Translations under genes and position numbers: made by a program | Shown here: one piece after another, positions 21,604-32,084 of the stretch | Layout of the letters: each line of letters opens with the position of its first letter | How positions within the stretch are numbered: position 1 is the first letter of the stretch | Origin: Yersinia enterocolitica | GTDB lineage: Bacteria; Pseudomonadota; Gammaproteobacteria; Enterobacterales; Enterobacteriaceae | Reading direction: 5' to 3' | Length of the DNA stretch: 64,000 bases | NCBI GenBank assembly: GCA_002082245.2 | Contig: NBTC02000002.1 | Span: 3,100,001-3,164,000 of the forward strand | The notes under the pieces: model-generated | The model's input: the letters and a program-made list of their open reading frames with translations, nothing else | Told to the model about the DNA's origin: nothing | Databases searched by the model: none

Positions 21604-22104
21604 ATGGAAAATGTGCAGATACGCCATGTGGAGTTCACCGACTATCCCGCTTTGCGGCAGTTATTTTCTCATCCACAGGTTTATCGCGACACGTTACAGC
21701 TTCCCCTACCTTCTGAAGAGATGTGGGCCAAAAGAATTAAAGATTTTCCCGCCGGGATGCATAGCTTGGTGGCATGTATTGACGAGGAGATCGTTGGGCA
21801 ATTGACTGTCGAAGCCAACCAACGGGCACGGCGTAAGCATGTCGCCACTTTTGGTATTGCTGTTGATGCAAATTACTGTGGACAAGGCATCGGCAGTGTA
21901 TTAATGACTGCCATGATTGATTTATGTGATAACTGGTTGAATATACAACGTATTGAGCTAACAGTGTTTGTCGATAATCTGGCGGCTATCGCGCTTTACC
22001 GCAAGTTTGGCTTTGAAATTGAAGGTACCAGCCCACGCTTTGCTTTTCGCGAGGGCCAATATATCGATGCGTATCATATGGGGCGAATCAAGATATCCGC
22101 CTAA
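21604..22104 (+). CDS. yhhY: GNAT-family amino-acid N-acetyltransferase YhhY
   Basis: A 166-residue acetyltransferase of the GNAT fold; the E. coli homologue (AaaT) acetylates some amino acids. The acetyl-CoA motif is GIAVDANYCGQGIGSVLM (Q/R-x-x-G-x-G type) and IELTVFVDNLAAIALYRKFG carries motif B. The ATG at 21604 is preferred because AAGGG lies 7 nt upstream; an ATG two codons earlier is only 1 nt from it. It is convergent with the inositol gene iolE. Confidence 0.9.
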   Translation: MENVQIRHVEFTDYPALRQLFSHPQVYRDTLQLPLPSEEMWAKRIKDFPAGMHSLVACIDEEIVGQLTVEANQRARRKHVATFGIAVDANYCGQGIGSVLMTAMIDLCDNWLNIQRIELTVFVDNLAAIALYRKFGFEIEGTSPRFAFREGQYIDAYHMGRIKISA

Positions 22105-22108
22105 TCCT

Positions 22109-22137
22109 CAGGGGATAGTGTATCAACCTATCCCCTG
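22109..22137. terminator. Hairpin between convergent yhhY and iolE
   Basis: CAGGGGATAG pairs perfectly with CTATCCCCTG around a 9-nt loop, in the 49-bp gap between two convergent stops. No T-run follows, so strength is uncertain. Confidence 0.6.
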
Positions 22138-22153
22138 CCATAACTGAATATGA

Positions 22154-23050
22154 CTAAATGCTCGCGGTTTCTTTAATATAGTGGCGGGCTTTTACTGCAT
22201 ACTCAAATGGATTAGCGATAGCCGGATCCTGCTCTGCCTCTACTACCATCCAGCCCTGATAGCCTTTTTCATCCAGCAATTTAAATACCGGACGGAAATC
22301 AATTACCCCATCGCCCGGTACAGTGAACATGCCTTTTTTCACCCCATCGAGGAAACTGAGTTTATTCGCTTTCACATCAGCCACTATTTCATCCCGCACA
22401 TCTTTTAAATGAACATGATTAATACGCGGCAGGTATTTCTCCAAAATAGCCAGCATCGCCGCCTGGCTCCCCTCAGAAACATAGGCATGACCTGTATCAA
22501 AGAGCAGATATACATCGTCGTTAACCATACTCATATAACGATCTATTTCTTCGGTAGTTTGGATCCCCGTCCCCATATGGTGGTGCAAACAGACTTGCAT
22601 ACCTTTGGTTGCCGCAATCTTGGCTAATTCGTTATAACCATCAGCAACTCGCTGCCATTGCACATCAGTGAAGTGTGGTTTTTCTTCAAATACTGCCTTC
22701 GTCGTCCCTTGAATGCTCTTACTTTGTTCTGAGCAACCAATCACTTTTGCGCCCATTATATGGAGGAAATTCATATGATTAATAAATTCATCAATGGTCT
22801 TGGTCCGCTGGTCATCGGCAAAGAAAGTGCTAAACCATGCATTACAAATCTGCATACCGCGCAGCTCAAGCATAGGTTTAAGTACGTTAGGATCTCGCGG
22901 GTATTTACTACCAACCTCGCAACCAGTAAATCCGGCAAGAGCCATTTCACTGATACATTGTTGGAAGGTATTTTCTTTGCCTAAGTCAGGCATATCATCA
23001 TTGGTCCAGCCAATTGGCGCGATTGCTAACTTCACACGTTCTTTATTCAT
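22154..23050 (-). CDS. iolE: Inosose dehydratase IolE
   Basis: Dehydrates 2-keto-myo-inositol to the trione precursor of ring opening, second step of inositol breakdown. The 298-residue TIM-barrel protein begins [20 protein letters not shown], with metal-site regions [27 protein letters not shown] and [13 protein letters not shown] start at this Met (AGAGG 8 nt upstream) rather than at a Met eight codons earlier. It is the last gene of the minus-strand iolD-iolG-iolH-iolE run. The gap before it carries a decayed ERIC-like remnant. Confidence 0.93.
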   Translation of the reverse strand: MNKERVKLAIAPIGWTNDDMPDLGKENTFQQCISEMALAGFTGCEVGSKYPRDPNVLKPMLELRGMQICNAWFSTFFADDQRTKTIDEFINHMNFLHIMGAKVIGCSEQSKSIQGTTKAVFEEKPHFTDVQWQRVADGYNELAKIAATKGMQVCLHHHMGTGIQTTEEIDRYMSMVNDDVYLLFDTGHAYVSEGSQAAMLAILEKYLPRINHVHLKDVRDEIVADVKANKLSFLDGVKKGMFTVPGDGVIDFRPVFKLLDEKGYQGWMVVEAEQDPAIANPFEYAVKARHYIKETASI

Positions 23051-23245
23051 AATAAACCTCTGCGATACATCCAATTTATAGAGATGAATACAATTAAAAT
23101 GTGATTAATTGCCCGTCTTTAATGCAGGAAAATATACCTTTGGCGCTTGAAGCTGCGGCGTTGTTCACTGCAACGTCAATAACGTTGGGCTAAGTTTTTA
23201 TTTAAAATCTTAAAGAGAACTTGCAACTGAGGCCGCCGGGCGACT

Positions 23246-24130
23246 TTATTTCCCCAACAATTCGCGCTCAATACGTTCGCGAGTAGCCACCGCCTGATGC
23301 ACCATTTTTTCTGGATAACCAAAAAGAGAAGTCGCAATAATTGACTCACCACCGACTTTAAAGGTGCGATTAGCGAAATCCATATCGCGCAGAGTTTGAA
23401 ATAAGGCAGAGAAATCGACTTCCCCTTCACCAATACCAACATGTTGATGAATAACCGCATCAACACCTGGTGGATTCACAATATAACGGCAATGCTTGGT
23501 GTGATTCATGGTGTCTGCAATCAATACATGAGAAAGGTCAACACCCGCATATTTCAGCATGCTGGCAACGTCTCCTTTGCCCTTATCGTAGAAAAAGGTA
23601 TGGGGCACGCTATACAGATACTTCACATTATCGCTGCGGAGTGATTTCACTAAATCTGCGGTTTCATTATTTTCTTCACAAAAATCCCACGGATGAGATT
23701 GAATCTCTACCCGAATCCCTTCCCGCTCAATAATCGGCAATAACTCTTCCATTGAGCGATACCACATCTCTTCGCAAACTTCTGGCTCATTTGGATCGCC
23801 AGAAAGTTCGGTATTAATCACAGAGACACCCATTTCAACTGCAATTTCAATCATTCTCTTCCAGTTGGTCACCGCAGCCTGCCGCCTTGCCTCGAGTGGC
23901 CCAGCCCAACGATAAACCACAATAAAGGAAGATATTTGCACCCCGGTTTCTTTTAGTACTTTCTTATATTCAGCAACAACTTCGCGGCCCGCTTTTGGGT
24001 GTTTATAAAATGGGTTTAACTGCGGATGCGGTGATTGTTCAATATAGTCATATCCCCATTCTGCCACTTGACGAACCATATTGCTGATACCAAGGCCTTT
24101 AATGACATCAACATCAAATGCAATCTTCAT
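23246..24130 (-). CDS. IolH-like sugar phosphate isomerase/epimerase family protein
   Basis: A 294-residue xylose-isomerase-like TIM barrel (AP endonuclease family 2). It resembles Bacillus subtilis IolH (WAGPLEARRQAAVTNWKRMI, YRSMEELLPIIEREGIRVEI, ADTMNHTKHCRYIVNPP), a member of the inositol operon whose exact reaction is not settled. Likely metal ligands are the Glu of EIQSHP and the His of ADTMNH. It sits between iolG and iolE on the same strand, so a role in inositol breakdown is a fair inference. Confidence 0.8.
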   Translation of the reverse strand: MKIAFDVDVIKGLGISNMVRQVAEWGYDYIEQSPHPQLNPFYKHPKAGREVVAEYKKVLKETGVQISSFIVVYRWAGPLEARRQAAVTNWKRMIEIAVEMGVSVINTELSGDPNEPEVCEEMWYRSMEELLPIIEREGIRVEIQSHPWDFCEENNETADLVKSLRSDNVKYLYSVPHTFFYDKGKGDVASMLKYAGVDLSHVLIADTMNHTKHCRYIVNPPGVDAVIHQHVGIGEGEVDFSALFQTLRDMDFANRTFKVGGESIIATSLFGYPEKMVHQAVATRERIERELLGK

Positions 24131-24243
24131 CGCTCCCCCGTTTCACGCAAGATACATGCAAGCTTGAGATAAACTCCATTTGCAACAAAAAACCTGACTA
24201 TGCGGCAGCAGGCTAGCTAGCGCACAGGCAGCAGAGTTTGATG

Positions 24244-25418
<1,175 letters not shown>

Positions 25419-25440
25419 TTGATTGCCTGCTTAATTAGCC

Positions 25441-27381
25441 TTAGTAATCACGGGCTTTGGCGATATTTTTTTCCAGCTCACGAACCACTGCATCGGTTCG
25501 TTCACTTTCAGAAACCTGAGCAACCCCTACCCGCCACCAACTCAGGTATTTATGTACCATGGTCTTTGGCAGCACTTTTATGTCAATCAAGGTAGAAATT
25601 GCCTGCGAATGGGCATCGGTTAATGCATCGATCAGCTGTTGCTCGGTAGAAACACGATATGTTTTACAGCCATAGGCGGCAGCCAGCATGGCAAAATCAA
25701 CCGGAACAAGACCGCCATCTAATTGGCCTGTGTCCTCATTACGAAAGCGGAATTCTGTGGCATAGCTGTCCATGCCATGTTCCATTTGCAGGTTGTTGAT
25801 GCAGCCATTCGTCATGTTATCGAACAGCACAACGTTAATTTTTTTACGCTCTTGAATAGAGGTAACCAGTTCGGAATGCAGCATCATAAATGCGCCGTCC
25901 CCAACCAATGAGTAGACCTCCCTGTCTGGTTCAGCTAACTTCACACCCAGTGCGGCACCCACCTCATAACCCATGCACGAATAACCGTATTCGACGTGAT
26001 AGTCGTTACTCCCTTTGGTACGCCACACCCGCTGTAAATCGCCGGGCAAACTACCCGCAGCCGCAACAATGATGGCATCAGGAGGTAATGTGTTATTCAG
26101 TACTCCCAGCACTTGGCTTTGCGTCAAGAAAGAGCCGGTTTTATTGATAAATTCAGCAAAAACCTGTTCACGGTCCAAATGGTCATTAATTTCAGGAACG
26201 AAATCGTCGGCGCGGTATTGCACTTGATAAACCCGCCGCGTTTCAGCTAATTGTTCCGCGCGCATGCGAGCAATTTCATCCCCCCATCCGGCTTGATAAC
26301 CGGTAGTGCCAAGCTGTTGATGCAATGCTGATAATGCCTCACGCGCATCAGCCAACAATTGCAAACCATCCAATTTGCCGGCATCAAAGGCACTGACATT
26401 AATATTCAGGAATGAAACGTCTGGATTCTGGAATAACCATTTAGAGGACGTGGTGAAATCGCTATAGCGAGTGCCAACGCCGATCACCAGATCCGCCTGT
26501 TTTGCTAATGTGTTAGCAGCCAGGCAGCCGGTTTCACCAATACCACCAAGATTTAATTCATGTTCTGAGCTGATAGTGCCTTTACCGGCTTGCGTTTCTA
26601 CCCACGGCAAACCAAAACATTCAGCAAATCGTTGCAATGCCTGGCCGGCTTGTGAGTATTTCACCCCTCCCCCACATACCAAAATGGGCTTACGTTTGGC
26701 GGTCAGTAACGCAATGGCATCAGCCAGCATAGCGGCACTGGCAGGGCGTCTGTCAAGGCGATGAACTCGCTTGTGGAAGAAATAGTCAGGATAGTCATAG
26801 GCTTCAGCCTGCACATCTTGTGGCAAGCTCAGTGTCACAGCCCCCGTTTCTGCCGGATCAGTCAGAACCCGCATCGCATTAATACAGGCGCTCATCAGTT
26901 GCTCTGGCCGCGTAATGCGATCCCAGTATTTACTAACCGGTTTGAATGCATCATTAGTGCTGATGCTAAGGTCATGAGATTGTTCTATTTGTTGTAACAC
27001 TGGGTCCGGTTGGCGGGATGCAAATACGTCGCCTGGGAGCAATAGTAGGGGAATACGATTGGCCGTTGCCGTTGCAGCGGCGGTAATCATATTAGCGCTG
27101 CCCGGCCCGACGGATGAGGTGCAGGCATAAATTTGCTGGCGCAGTTTTTGTTTGGCAAAACCGGTAGCGGCATGGGCCATCCCTTGCTCATTCCGCCCCT
27201 GATGAACCACTAAATCGCCACAGTTTTGTTCCAACGCCTGCCCCATTCCCAGCACATTACCGTGGCCAAAAATAGCAAAAATCCCTTTGATAAATTTGAT
27301 TTCCTGACCATCAACTTGCAGGTATTGGTTGTCCAAAAACCGGACTAATGCCTGTGCAGTGGTTAGCCGAATCTTATTCAT
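25441..27381 (-). CDS. iolD: 3D-(3,5/4)-trihydroxycyclohexane-1,2-dione acylhydrolase IolD
   Basis: Opens the six-carbon ring to 5-deoxy-D-glucuronate; a thiamine-diphosphate enzyme of the acetolactate synthase superfamily. The 646-residue protein has the cofactor-activating Glu region ([20 protein letters not shown]), and the ThDP/Mg motif [20 protein letters not shown] ending in [12 protein letters not shown]. It is the first gene of the leftward iol run and divergent from iolC; the 558-bp gap between them is the likely main control region. Confidence 0.93.
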   Translation of the reverse strand: MNKIRLTTAQALVRFLDNQYLQVDGQEIKFIKGIFAIFGHGNVLGMGQALEQNCGDLVVHQGRNEQGMAHAATGFAKQKLRQQIYACTSSVGPGSANMITAAATATANRIPLLLLPGDVFASRQPDPVLQQIEQSHDLSISTNDAFKPVSKYWDRITRPEQLMSACINAMRVLTDPAETGAVTLSLPQDVQAEAYDYPDYFFHKRVHRLDRRPASAAMLADAIALLTAKRKPILVCGGGVKYSQAGQALQRFAECFGLPWVETQAGKGTISSEHELNLGGIGETGCLAANTLAKQADLVIGVGTRYSDFTTSSKWLFQNPDVSFLNINVSAFDAGKLDGLQLLADAREALSALHQQLGTTGYQAGWGDEIARMRAEQLAETRRVYQVQYRADDFVPEINDHLDREQVFAEFINKTGSFLTQSQVLGVLNNTLPPDAIIVAAAGSLPGDLQRVWRTKGSNDYHVEYGYSCMGYEVGAALGVKLAEPDREVYSLVGDGAFMMLHSELVTSIQERKKINVVLFDNMTNGCINNLQMEHGMDSYATEFRFRNEDTGQLDGGLVPVDFAMLAAAYGCKTYRVSTEQQLIDALTDAHSQAISTLIDIKVLPKTMVHKYLSWWRVGVAQVSESERTDAVVRELEKNIAKARDY

Positions 27382-27939
27382 TTACCCATCCTTTGCTCTG
27401 TTGCGCTACATCATGGTGACCAAGTGACGTTCAGCCCCTGAAGATACATATGCCGGAGAGAAGCAGCAGACTTGTTAGCTTTCGCCTGGCTGACGACAGT
27501 AAGGTGAAACATAGCAGGGATTATAAACAAATATTTTTTTCATAAAATAAAATTACAGAAGAAACATTTCATTCTGCGATGAAGATCAAATATTCTCAGA
27601 AACACTGAAATAACGCGCCCCCCTCTTACCATGCAATCGACCGTTCATTTCCAATCGTCAATAAAAACGCATAATTAATTGATATTAATATACTATTTTG
27701 ATTTTAACTCTTCTTTATTGCACCTCGAAAACACTGCCAATAACCGGCCTAAGCTTTTGGTGTAAGTCCCATTTTCAGACCTGATATGAGGCTTTTATCT
27801 TCGTCACACAACCGGGGAATAAATTTCATTTAATCTTGAACTTGAAATTTTTATTCCTCATACTGGTTTTAGAAATGTCATTACAGGTTTATTTCATCGG
27901 TCACTGTCGGGGCTTGGTTTAATACAGAAGGAAATGGGG
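27382..27939. other. Divergent iolD-iolC control region
   Basis: A 558-bp AT-rich gap between divergent iol genes, with no credible coding sequence. It should hold both promoters and regulator sites. The clearest structure is an inverted repeat, GGAATAAATTTCA at 27816-27828 with TGAAATTTTTATTCC at 27843-27857, about 85 bp before iolC. A shorter GAAACATTTC lies near 27560. Confidence 0.5.
27816..27857. promoter_or_regulatory. Candidate IolR operator (inverted repeat)
   Basis: Imperfect inverted repeat with arms GGAATAAA-TTTCA and TGAAATTTTTATTCC separated by 14 nt. RpiR-type inositol repressors bind palindromes with GAAA/TTTC-like arms, so this is a reasonable but unproven site for the RpiR protein at 30270. 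A TTGAAA-N6-TTTCAA at 33776-33793 upstream of iolA has similar arms. Confidence 0.35.
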
Positions 27940-29859
27940 ATGGGTACACAACACAAAGTACTGGATGTCATATGTATCGGTCGTATTGCCGTCGATTTTT
28001 ATGGGCAGCAGATTGGTGCCCGGCTGGAAGATACCAGTACATTTGCCAAATATTTAGGCGGGTCATCAGGTAATGTTGCTTATGGCACGGCAATTCAGGG
28101 CTTGAAGTCAGGCATGCTGGCACGTGTTGGCGATGAACATATGGGCCGTTTCCTACGCGAGGAATTACAGCGTGTTGGGTCTGATACCCGTTTTCTTATT
28201 ACTGATAAACAACGGCTGACAGGTCTGGTTATTCTGGGTATTAAAGATCAAGAGACTTTTCCACTGATCTTTTACCGTGAAAACTGCGCTGATATGGCCC
28301 TGACGCCAGATGATATTGACGAGACATATATTGCTTCATCACGCGCGCTGGCAATCACGGGTACACATCTTTCGCATCCGAATACCCGAGCAGCAGTGCT
28401 AAAAGCATTGGAATATGCCCATAAGTATGGGTTGCGCACAGCGCTCGATATTGATTATCGTCCGGTATTATGGGGCCTGACCTCACTTGGAGACGGTGAA
28501 ACGCGTTTCATAGAGTCGCAAAAAGTAACGCAGGAATTGCAGGAAGTACTGCATCATTTCAATTTAATCGTTGGTACAGAAGAAGAATTTCACATTGCGG
28601 GGGGGAGCACAGATACGCTGACAGCCCTGCAAAATGTGCGTAAAACCACGCCAGCGACACTGGTTTGCAAGCGCGGAGCACAAGGTTGCTCTGTTTTTGA
28701 AGGGGATATTCCCACCCGTTGGGAGTCAATCAAACTGCATTCTGGTGTGCGCGTCGAGGTTCTCAACGTATTAGGGGCTGGCGATGCCTTCATGTCTGGC
28801 CTGCTGCGCGGTTATCTGAATGATGAAGGCTGGGAGCAAGCCTGCCGCTACGCCAATGCCTGTGGGGCGCTAGTTGTTTCACGTCATGGTTGTGCTCCAG
28901 CGATGCCGACAAAAATTGAACTGGATGATTATCTTAGCCGCGAATATTCCGTGTCACGCCCTGACAAGGATAGCCGCCTTAATCATTTACATCGGGTGAC
29001 TACCCGTAAGCAACAGTGGCCTGAACTTTGTGTTTTTGCCTTTGACCACCGCAAACAATTGGCTGATATGGCCCGTGAAGCCGGTGTTGGTGAAGAGCGC
29101 ATCCCAAAACTTAAGACATTGTTGCTACAAGCAGCGCAACAAGCCGCTTTGGAGTCTGGATTGGAGCATAAAAGTGGCATTCTGGCTGATACGACATATG
29201 GTCAGGAGGCGCTCAATATCATTACCGGCCAGGGATGGTGGATAGGCCGCCCCATAGAATTACCCAGTTCCAGGCCATTACGGCTTGAACACGGTAATAT
29301 TGGTTCCCAGCTAATAGATTGGCCACTGGAACATGTTGTTAAGTGTCTGGTTTTTTATCATCCCCAAGACCGTGCAGAACTGCGCCAACAGCAGGATGAG
29401 CTGATTGTGGATGTATATCGTGGATGCTGTAAATCAGGACATGAATTGCTACTGGAAGTGATTTTACCTGAAGATAATAAGGATAAGGATGAGCGCTATT
29501 ATATTGAAACTATGGCTCATTTCTATCAACTAGGCATTCAGCCAGATTGGTGGAAGCTGCCGCCGCTAACGGCAGAAAACTGGCAACTGGTTGGCAAACT
29601 GATTGAAACTGAAGATCCCTATTGCCGAGGTGTATTAATTCTTGGGCTAGACTCGACAGAGGCCGTATTAAAAGCAGGGTTTGCCGCTGCTGCACACGCC
29701 CCGTGGGTTAAAGGTTTTGCTGTCGGCCGGACCATTTTTGGCCTGGCATCGCGCCACTGGTTACAAGGTGAATTGAATGATGCCGAGTTAATGACACAAG
29801 TGAAACAAAATTACCAAACCCTGATCGGTTATTGGCGTGACTATCGCCCTGCGATTTGA
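27940..29859 (+). CDS. iolC: 5-dehydro-2-deoxygluconokinase IolC fused to a DUF2090 aldolase-like domain
   Basis: Phosphorylates 5-dehydro-2-deoxygluconate; the product is then split to malonate semialdehyde and dihydroxyacetone phosphate. The 639-residue protein is a fusion. Residues 1 to about 330 are a PfkB-type kinase with NVLGAGDAFMSGLLRGYL as the ATP/anion-hole signature. Residues about 360-635 are the DUF2090 domain (FAFDHRKQLADMA ... FAVGRTIFG), related to class I aldolases and thought to replace the separate IolJ aldolase. ATG 27940 is preferred because GAAGG is 7 nt upstream; the ATG at 27934 is too close to it. No separate iolJ is visible in the window. Confidence 0.92.
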   Translation: MGTQHKVLDVICIGRIAVDFYGQQIGARLEDTSTFAKYLGGSSGNVAYGTAIQGLKSGMLARVGDEHMGRFLREELQRVGSDTRFLITDKQRLTGLVILGIKDQETFPLIFYRENCADMALTPDDIDETYIASSRALAITGTHLSHPNTRAAVLKALEYAHKYGLRTALDIDYRPVLWGLTSLGDGETRFIESQKVTQELQEVLHHFNLIVGTEEEFHIAGGSTDTLTALQNVRKTTPATLVCKRGAQGCSVFEGDIPTRWESIKLHSGVRVEVLNVLGAGDAFMSGLLRGYLNDEGWEQACRYANACGALVVSRHGCAPAMPTKIELDDYLSREYSVSRPDKDSRLNHLHRVTTRKQQWPELCVFAFDHRKQLADMAREAGVGEERIPKLKTLLLQAAQQAALESGLEHKSGILADTTYGQEALNIITGQGWWIGRPIELPSSRPLRLEHGNIGSQLIDWPLEHVVKCLVFYHPQDRAELRQQQDELIVDVYRGCCKSGHELLLEVILPEDNKDKDERYYIETMAHFYQLGIQPDWWKLPPLTAENWQLVGKLIETEDPYCRGVLILGLDSTEAVLKAGFAAAAHAPWVKGFAVGRTIFGLASRHWLQGELNDAELMTQVKQNYQTLIGYWRDYRPAI

Positions 29860-30269
29860 ATTAAAAACGACTCTATCGGCGCTGAAGTGATACTGCCTCA
29901 GCGCCACTATTATGCCGCTATCTACGCTGTTTATTCCCCATAAAGCCAAAAAAATCCTGATTTCCATCAAAGTTAATAAAGGAATATCTTTAGATTTCAT
30001 TCATTTCTATTAATATAGTTTGGTGAATTTATTTAAGTTGCGATGAAATAAAAGCAAATACTGACATCAATAAATGAAATTTTCCAACCACCTGTTAGAA
30101 TACTGTCAGATAGACTCAAAGAACTTGGGGTTGCAGCCAGCCAAAGCGAACACATCTCGACGAGCTGACACATGTCAGTCATTCGGGTGAATAACCTTAG
30201 CTAACAACCTTGCAGCTTTAAGTACGAAGGGAATAACCCCTGAAATTTCCTCTGCCGTGGGCCGAATGG
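29860..30269. other. Gap between iolC and the RpiR regulator
   Basis: About 410 bp without a gene. The first 250 bp is AT-rich and featureless to me; the second half holds an ERIC-like repeat (30122-30235) that ends only 35 bp before the regulator start, so the regulator promoter is either inside or left of the repeat. Confidence 0.5.
30122..30235. repeat. Degenerate ERIC-like repeat upstream of the RpiR regulator
   Basis: Central inverted repeat CGAGCTGACACATGTCAG followed by TCATTCGGGTGAATAA parallels the ERIC core, with outer arms AACTTGGGGTTGCAGCCAGC and TTGCAGCTTTAAGTACGAAG. It differs at many positions from the intact copy at 20317-20441. Confidence 0.5.
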
Positions 30270-31103
30270 ATGAATAACCCTACTCAACTTTCATTGTTAC
30301 AAGACCAAATTCGTCATCGCTATGAGACGTTAAGCAAACGCTTAAAACAAGTTGCCCGTTATATATTGGATAACAGTAATAGCATTGCATTTGATACGGT
30401 TGCTTCTATTGCGGCTCAAGCCGACGTACCACCTTCAACATTGATCCGATTTGCTAATGCCTTTAATTTCAGTGGCTTCAACGAAATGAAACAGGTATTC
30501 CGCCAGCATTTGATGGAAGAAACCGTTAACTATACTGAGCGAGCACGGTTATTCCGCCAAATATCGACAGATGGCAGCACGGCACCAGAAAGTCCGGCAG
30601 AAATACTGAATGTATTTACCATGGTAAATGCACAAGCGCTGCAACAACTGGCCGTACAAACCAGCGCAGAACAGTTGGAGAGAGCAGTTAACTTGTTGAA
30701 AAATGCTGAAAATATCTATGTGATTGGTCTACGTCGCTCTTTTAGTGTTGCTTCTTATCTCACCTATGCGTTACGCCATCTGGAACGTCGTGCTTTTCTG
30801 ATCGATGGGCTAGGGGGAATGTTCTCTGAACAACTGAGCATGGTGAAACCCAAAGACGTAGTGATCGCCATTAGTTATTCACCTTATGCGCAAGAGGCGT
30901 TAGAACTGGTGGAATTAGGGGCGAAGAGTGGTGCACAGCAGATTGCGATTACAGATAGCCAGGTCAGCCCATTAGCGGCTTTTAGCGATGTGTGTTTTGT
31001 CGTGCGAGAAGCTCAAGTTGACGGTTTCCGTTCGCAAGTAGCCTCTATGTGTCTGGCACAAACATTGGCAGTTTCACTGGCACTGAATAACGCGAAAGAG
31101 TAA
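30270..31103 (+). CDS. RpiR/MurR-family transcriptional regulator of inositol genes (IolR-like)
   Basis: A 277-residue regulator: HTH_6 domain at about residues 5-80 (ARYILDNSNSIAFDTVASIA, then ADVPPSTLIRFANAF) and a SIS sugar-phosphate-binding domain at about 120-250 (YVIGLRRSFSVASYLTYAL). It lies inside the inositol cluster, and RpiR-type repressors control iol genes in many proteobacteria, releasing DNA when an inositol-derived phosphate is bound. The name IolR would be by analogy only. No strong ribosome site precedes ATG 30270. Confidence 0.8.
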   Translation: MNNPTQLSLLQDQIRHRYETLSKRLKQVARYILDNSNSIAFDTVASIAAQADVPPSTLIRFANAFNFSGFNEMKQVFRQHLMEETVNYTERARLFRQISTDGSTAPESPAEILNVFTMVNAQALQQLAVQTSAEQLERAVNLLKNAENIYVIGLRRSFSVASYLTYALRHLERRAFLIDGLGGMFSEQLSMVKPKDVVIAISYSPYAQEALELVELGAKSGAQQIAITDSQVSPLAAFSDVCFVVREAQVDGFRSQVASMCLAQTLAVSLALNNAKE

Positions 31104-31155
31104 ACACTCCAATAGGAGACTCTGTTCGTTTTTCGTCATTTCTGCTCACACCTAG

Positions 31156-31182
31156 AATGGGTAGGATTCCTCCTACCCCATT
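31156..31182. terminator. Terminator hairpin between convergent rpiR-type gene and iolB
   Basis: AATGGGTAGGA and TCCTACCCCATT form an 11-bp stem with one bulged C and a TTCC loop, followed by ATTATTAT. Lies between two convergent genes. Confidence 0.65.
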
Positions 31183-31206
31183 ATTATATGCTTTAGCCAG
31201 AGTAAG

Positions 31207-32031
31207 TTAGCTGTTATTAACCGGATAGTTATCGCTGTTGATCCATGCGTGGTCTTTCTCCCAGGTAAATTTCCATAACCGTACCGGCCCTGCCATCACA
31301 TTCAAATAATAGTTGTCGTAGCCTGCTAACGTTGCCACCGGGTGATAACCTTTGGGGACTTTCACCACATCACGGTTATAAACAGGCATACACTCATCCA
31401 GTGAACGGTCGTCAGTATAAACACGCTGCATACAGAAACCCTGTTCAGGGTTCAACCGGTGATAATAGGTTTCTTCAAGATAAGTTTCGTCGGTAGAATT
31501 TTCCTGATCGTGTTTATGACTTGGATATGAGCTGGTGTTCCCTTCGTCTGTGTAGACCTCTACCACCAACAAACTGTCCGCAGGCTCACTGTCAGGCAGA
31601 ATATTATGCACTAACCGCTGGTTGCGCCCCTTACCGCGCCGTTCGACCCCGACATCAGCCGGCGTAATCAGGCGGGAAGGCAAATGCCCCTGTGCAGGGG
31701 CACGGCATACCGCCAATTCCAAGTCAGTTTCTGCCACCACTTTCACATGATCATGATGTGGGACATAAACAGAATAAGGCGGTGTTCGTTCGAACGGACT
31801 CATACGTTTACCAATATGTGGGTATTCAGCGTGCAGAGTTGAAACTGAAGCAACACCAGCAACCAATACCAGACAGAGTTCATTGTCACCACTGTCCAGA
31901 ACTAATGCTTTACCCGCAGTAAGACGATAGACATCAAATCCAACAAAACGCCAACCCGCATTTTGCGGTGAAATGTGTTGAATACGTCCATCCGCATCCG
32001 GTAACTGACATTTGGCAAGCAGTGAAGACAT
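31207..32031 (-). CDS. iolB: 5-deoxy-glucuronate isomerase IolB
   Basis: Isomerises 5-deoxy-D-glucuronate to 5-dehydro-2-deoxygluconate, the IolC substrate. The 274-residue cupin-like protein has the metal-binding stretch SSYPSHKHDQENSTDETYLE (His-x-His and Glu) and ends near LWKFTWEKDHAW. I start at MSSLLAKCQLPDADG, with AGGAGAG just upstream; 36 extra codons of open frame before it are not family-like. It is downstream of iolA on the minus strand with 53 nt between. Confidence 0.93.
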   Translation of the reverse strand: MSSLLAKCQLPDADGRIQHISPQNAGWRFVGFDVYRLTAGKALVLDSGDNELCLVLVAGVASVSTLHAEYPHIGKRMSPFERTPPYSVYVPHHDHVKVVAETDLELAVCRAPAQGHLPSRLITPADVGVERRGKGRNQRLVHNILPDSEPADSLLVVEVYTDEGNTSSYPSHKHDQENSTDETYLEETYYHRLNPEQGFCMQRVYTDDRSLDECMPVYNRDVVKVPKGYHPVATLAGYDNYYLNVMAGPVRLWKFTWEKDHAWINSDNYPVNNS

Positions 32032-32084
32032 AATAGCTCTCCTGTTAACACTGAAATTAACCCAAGGCACACCCACTGATAGCA

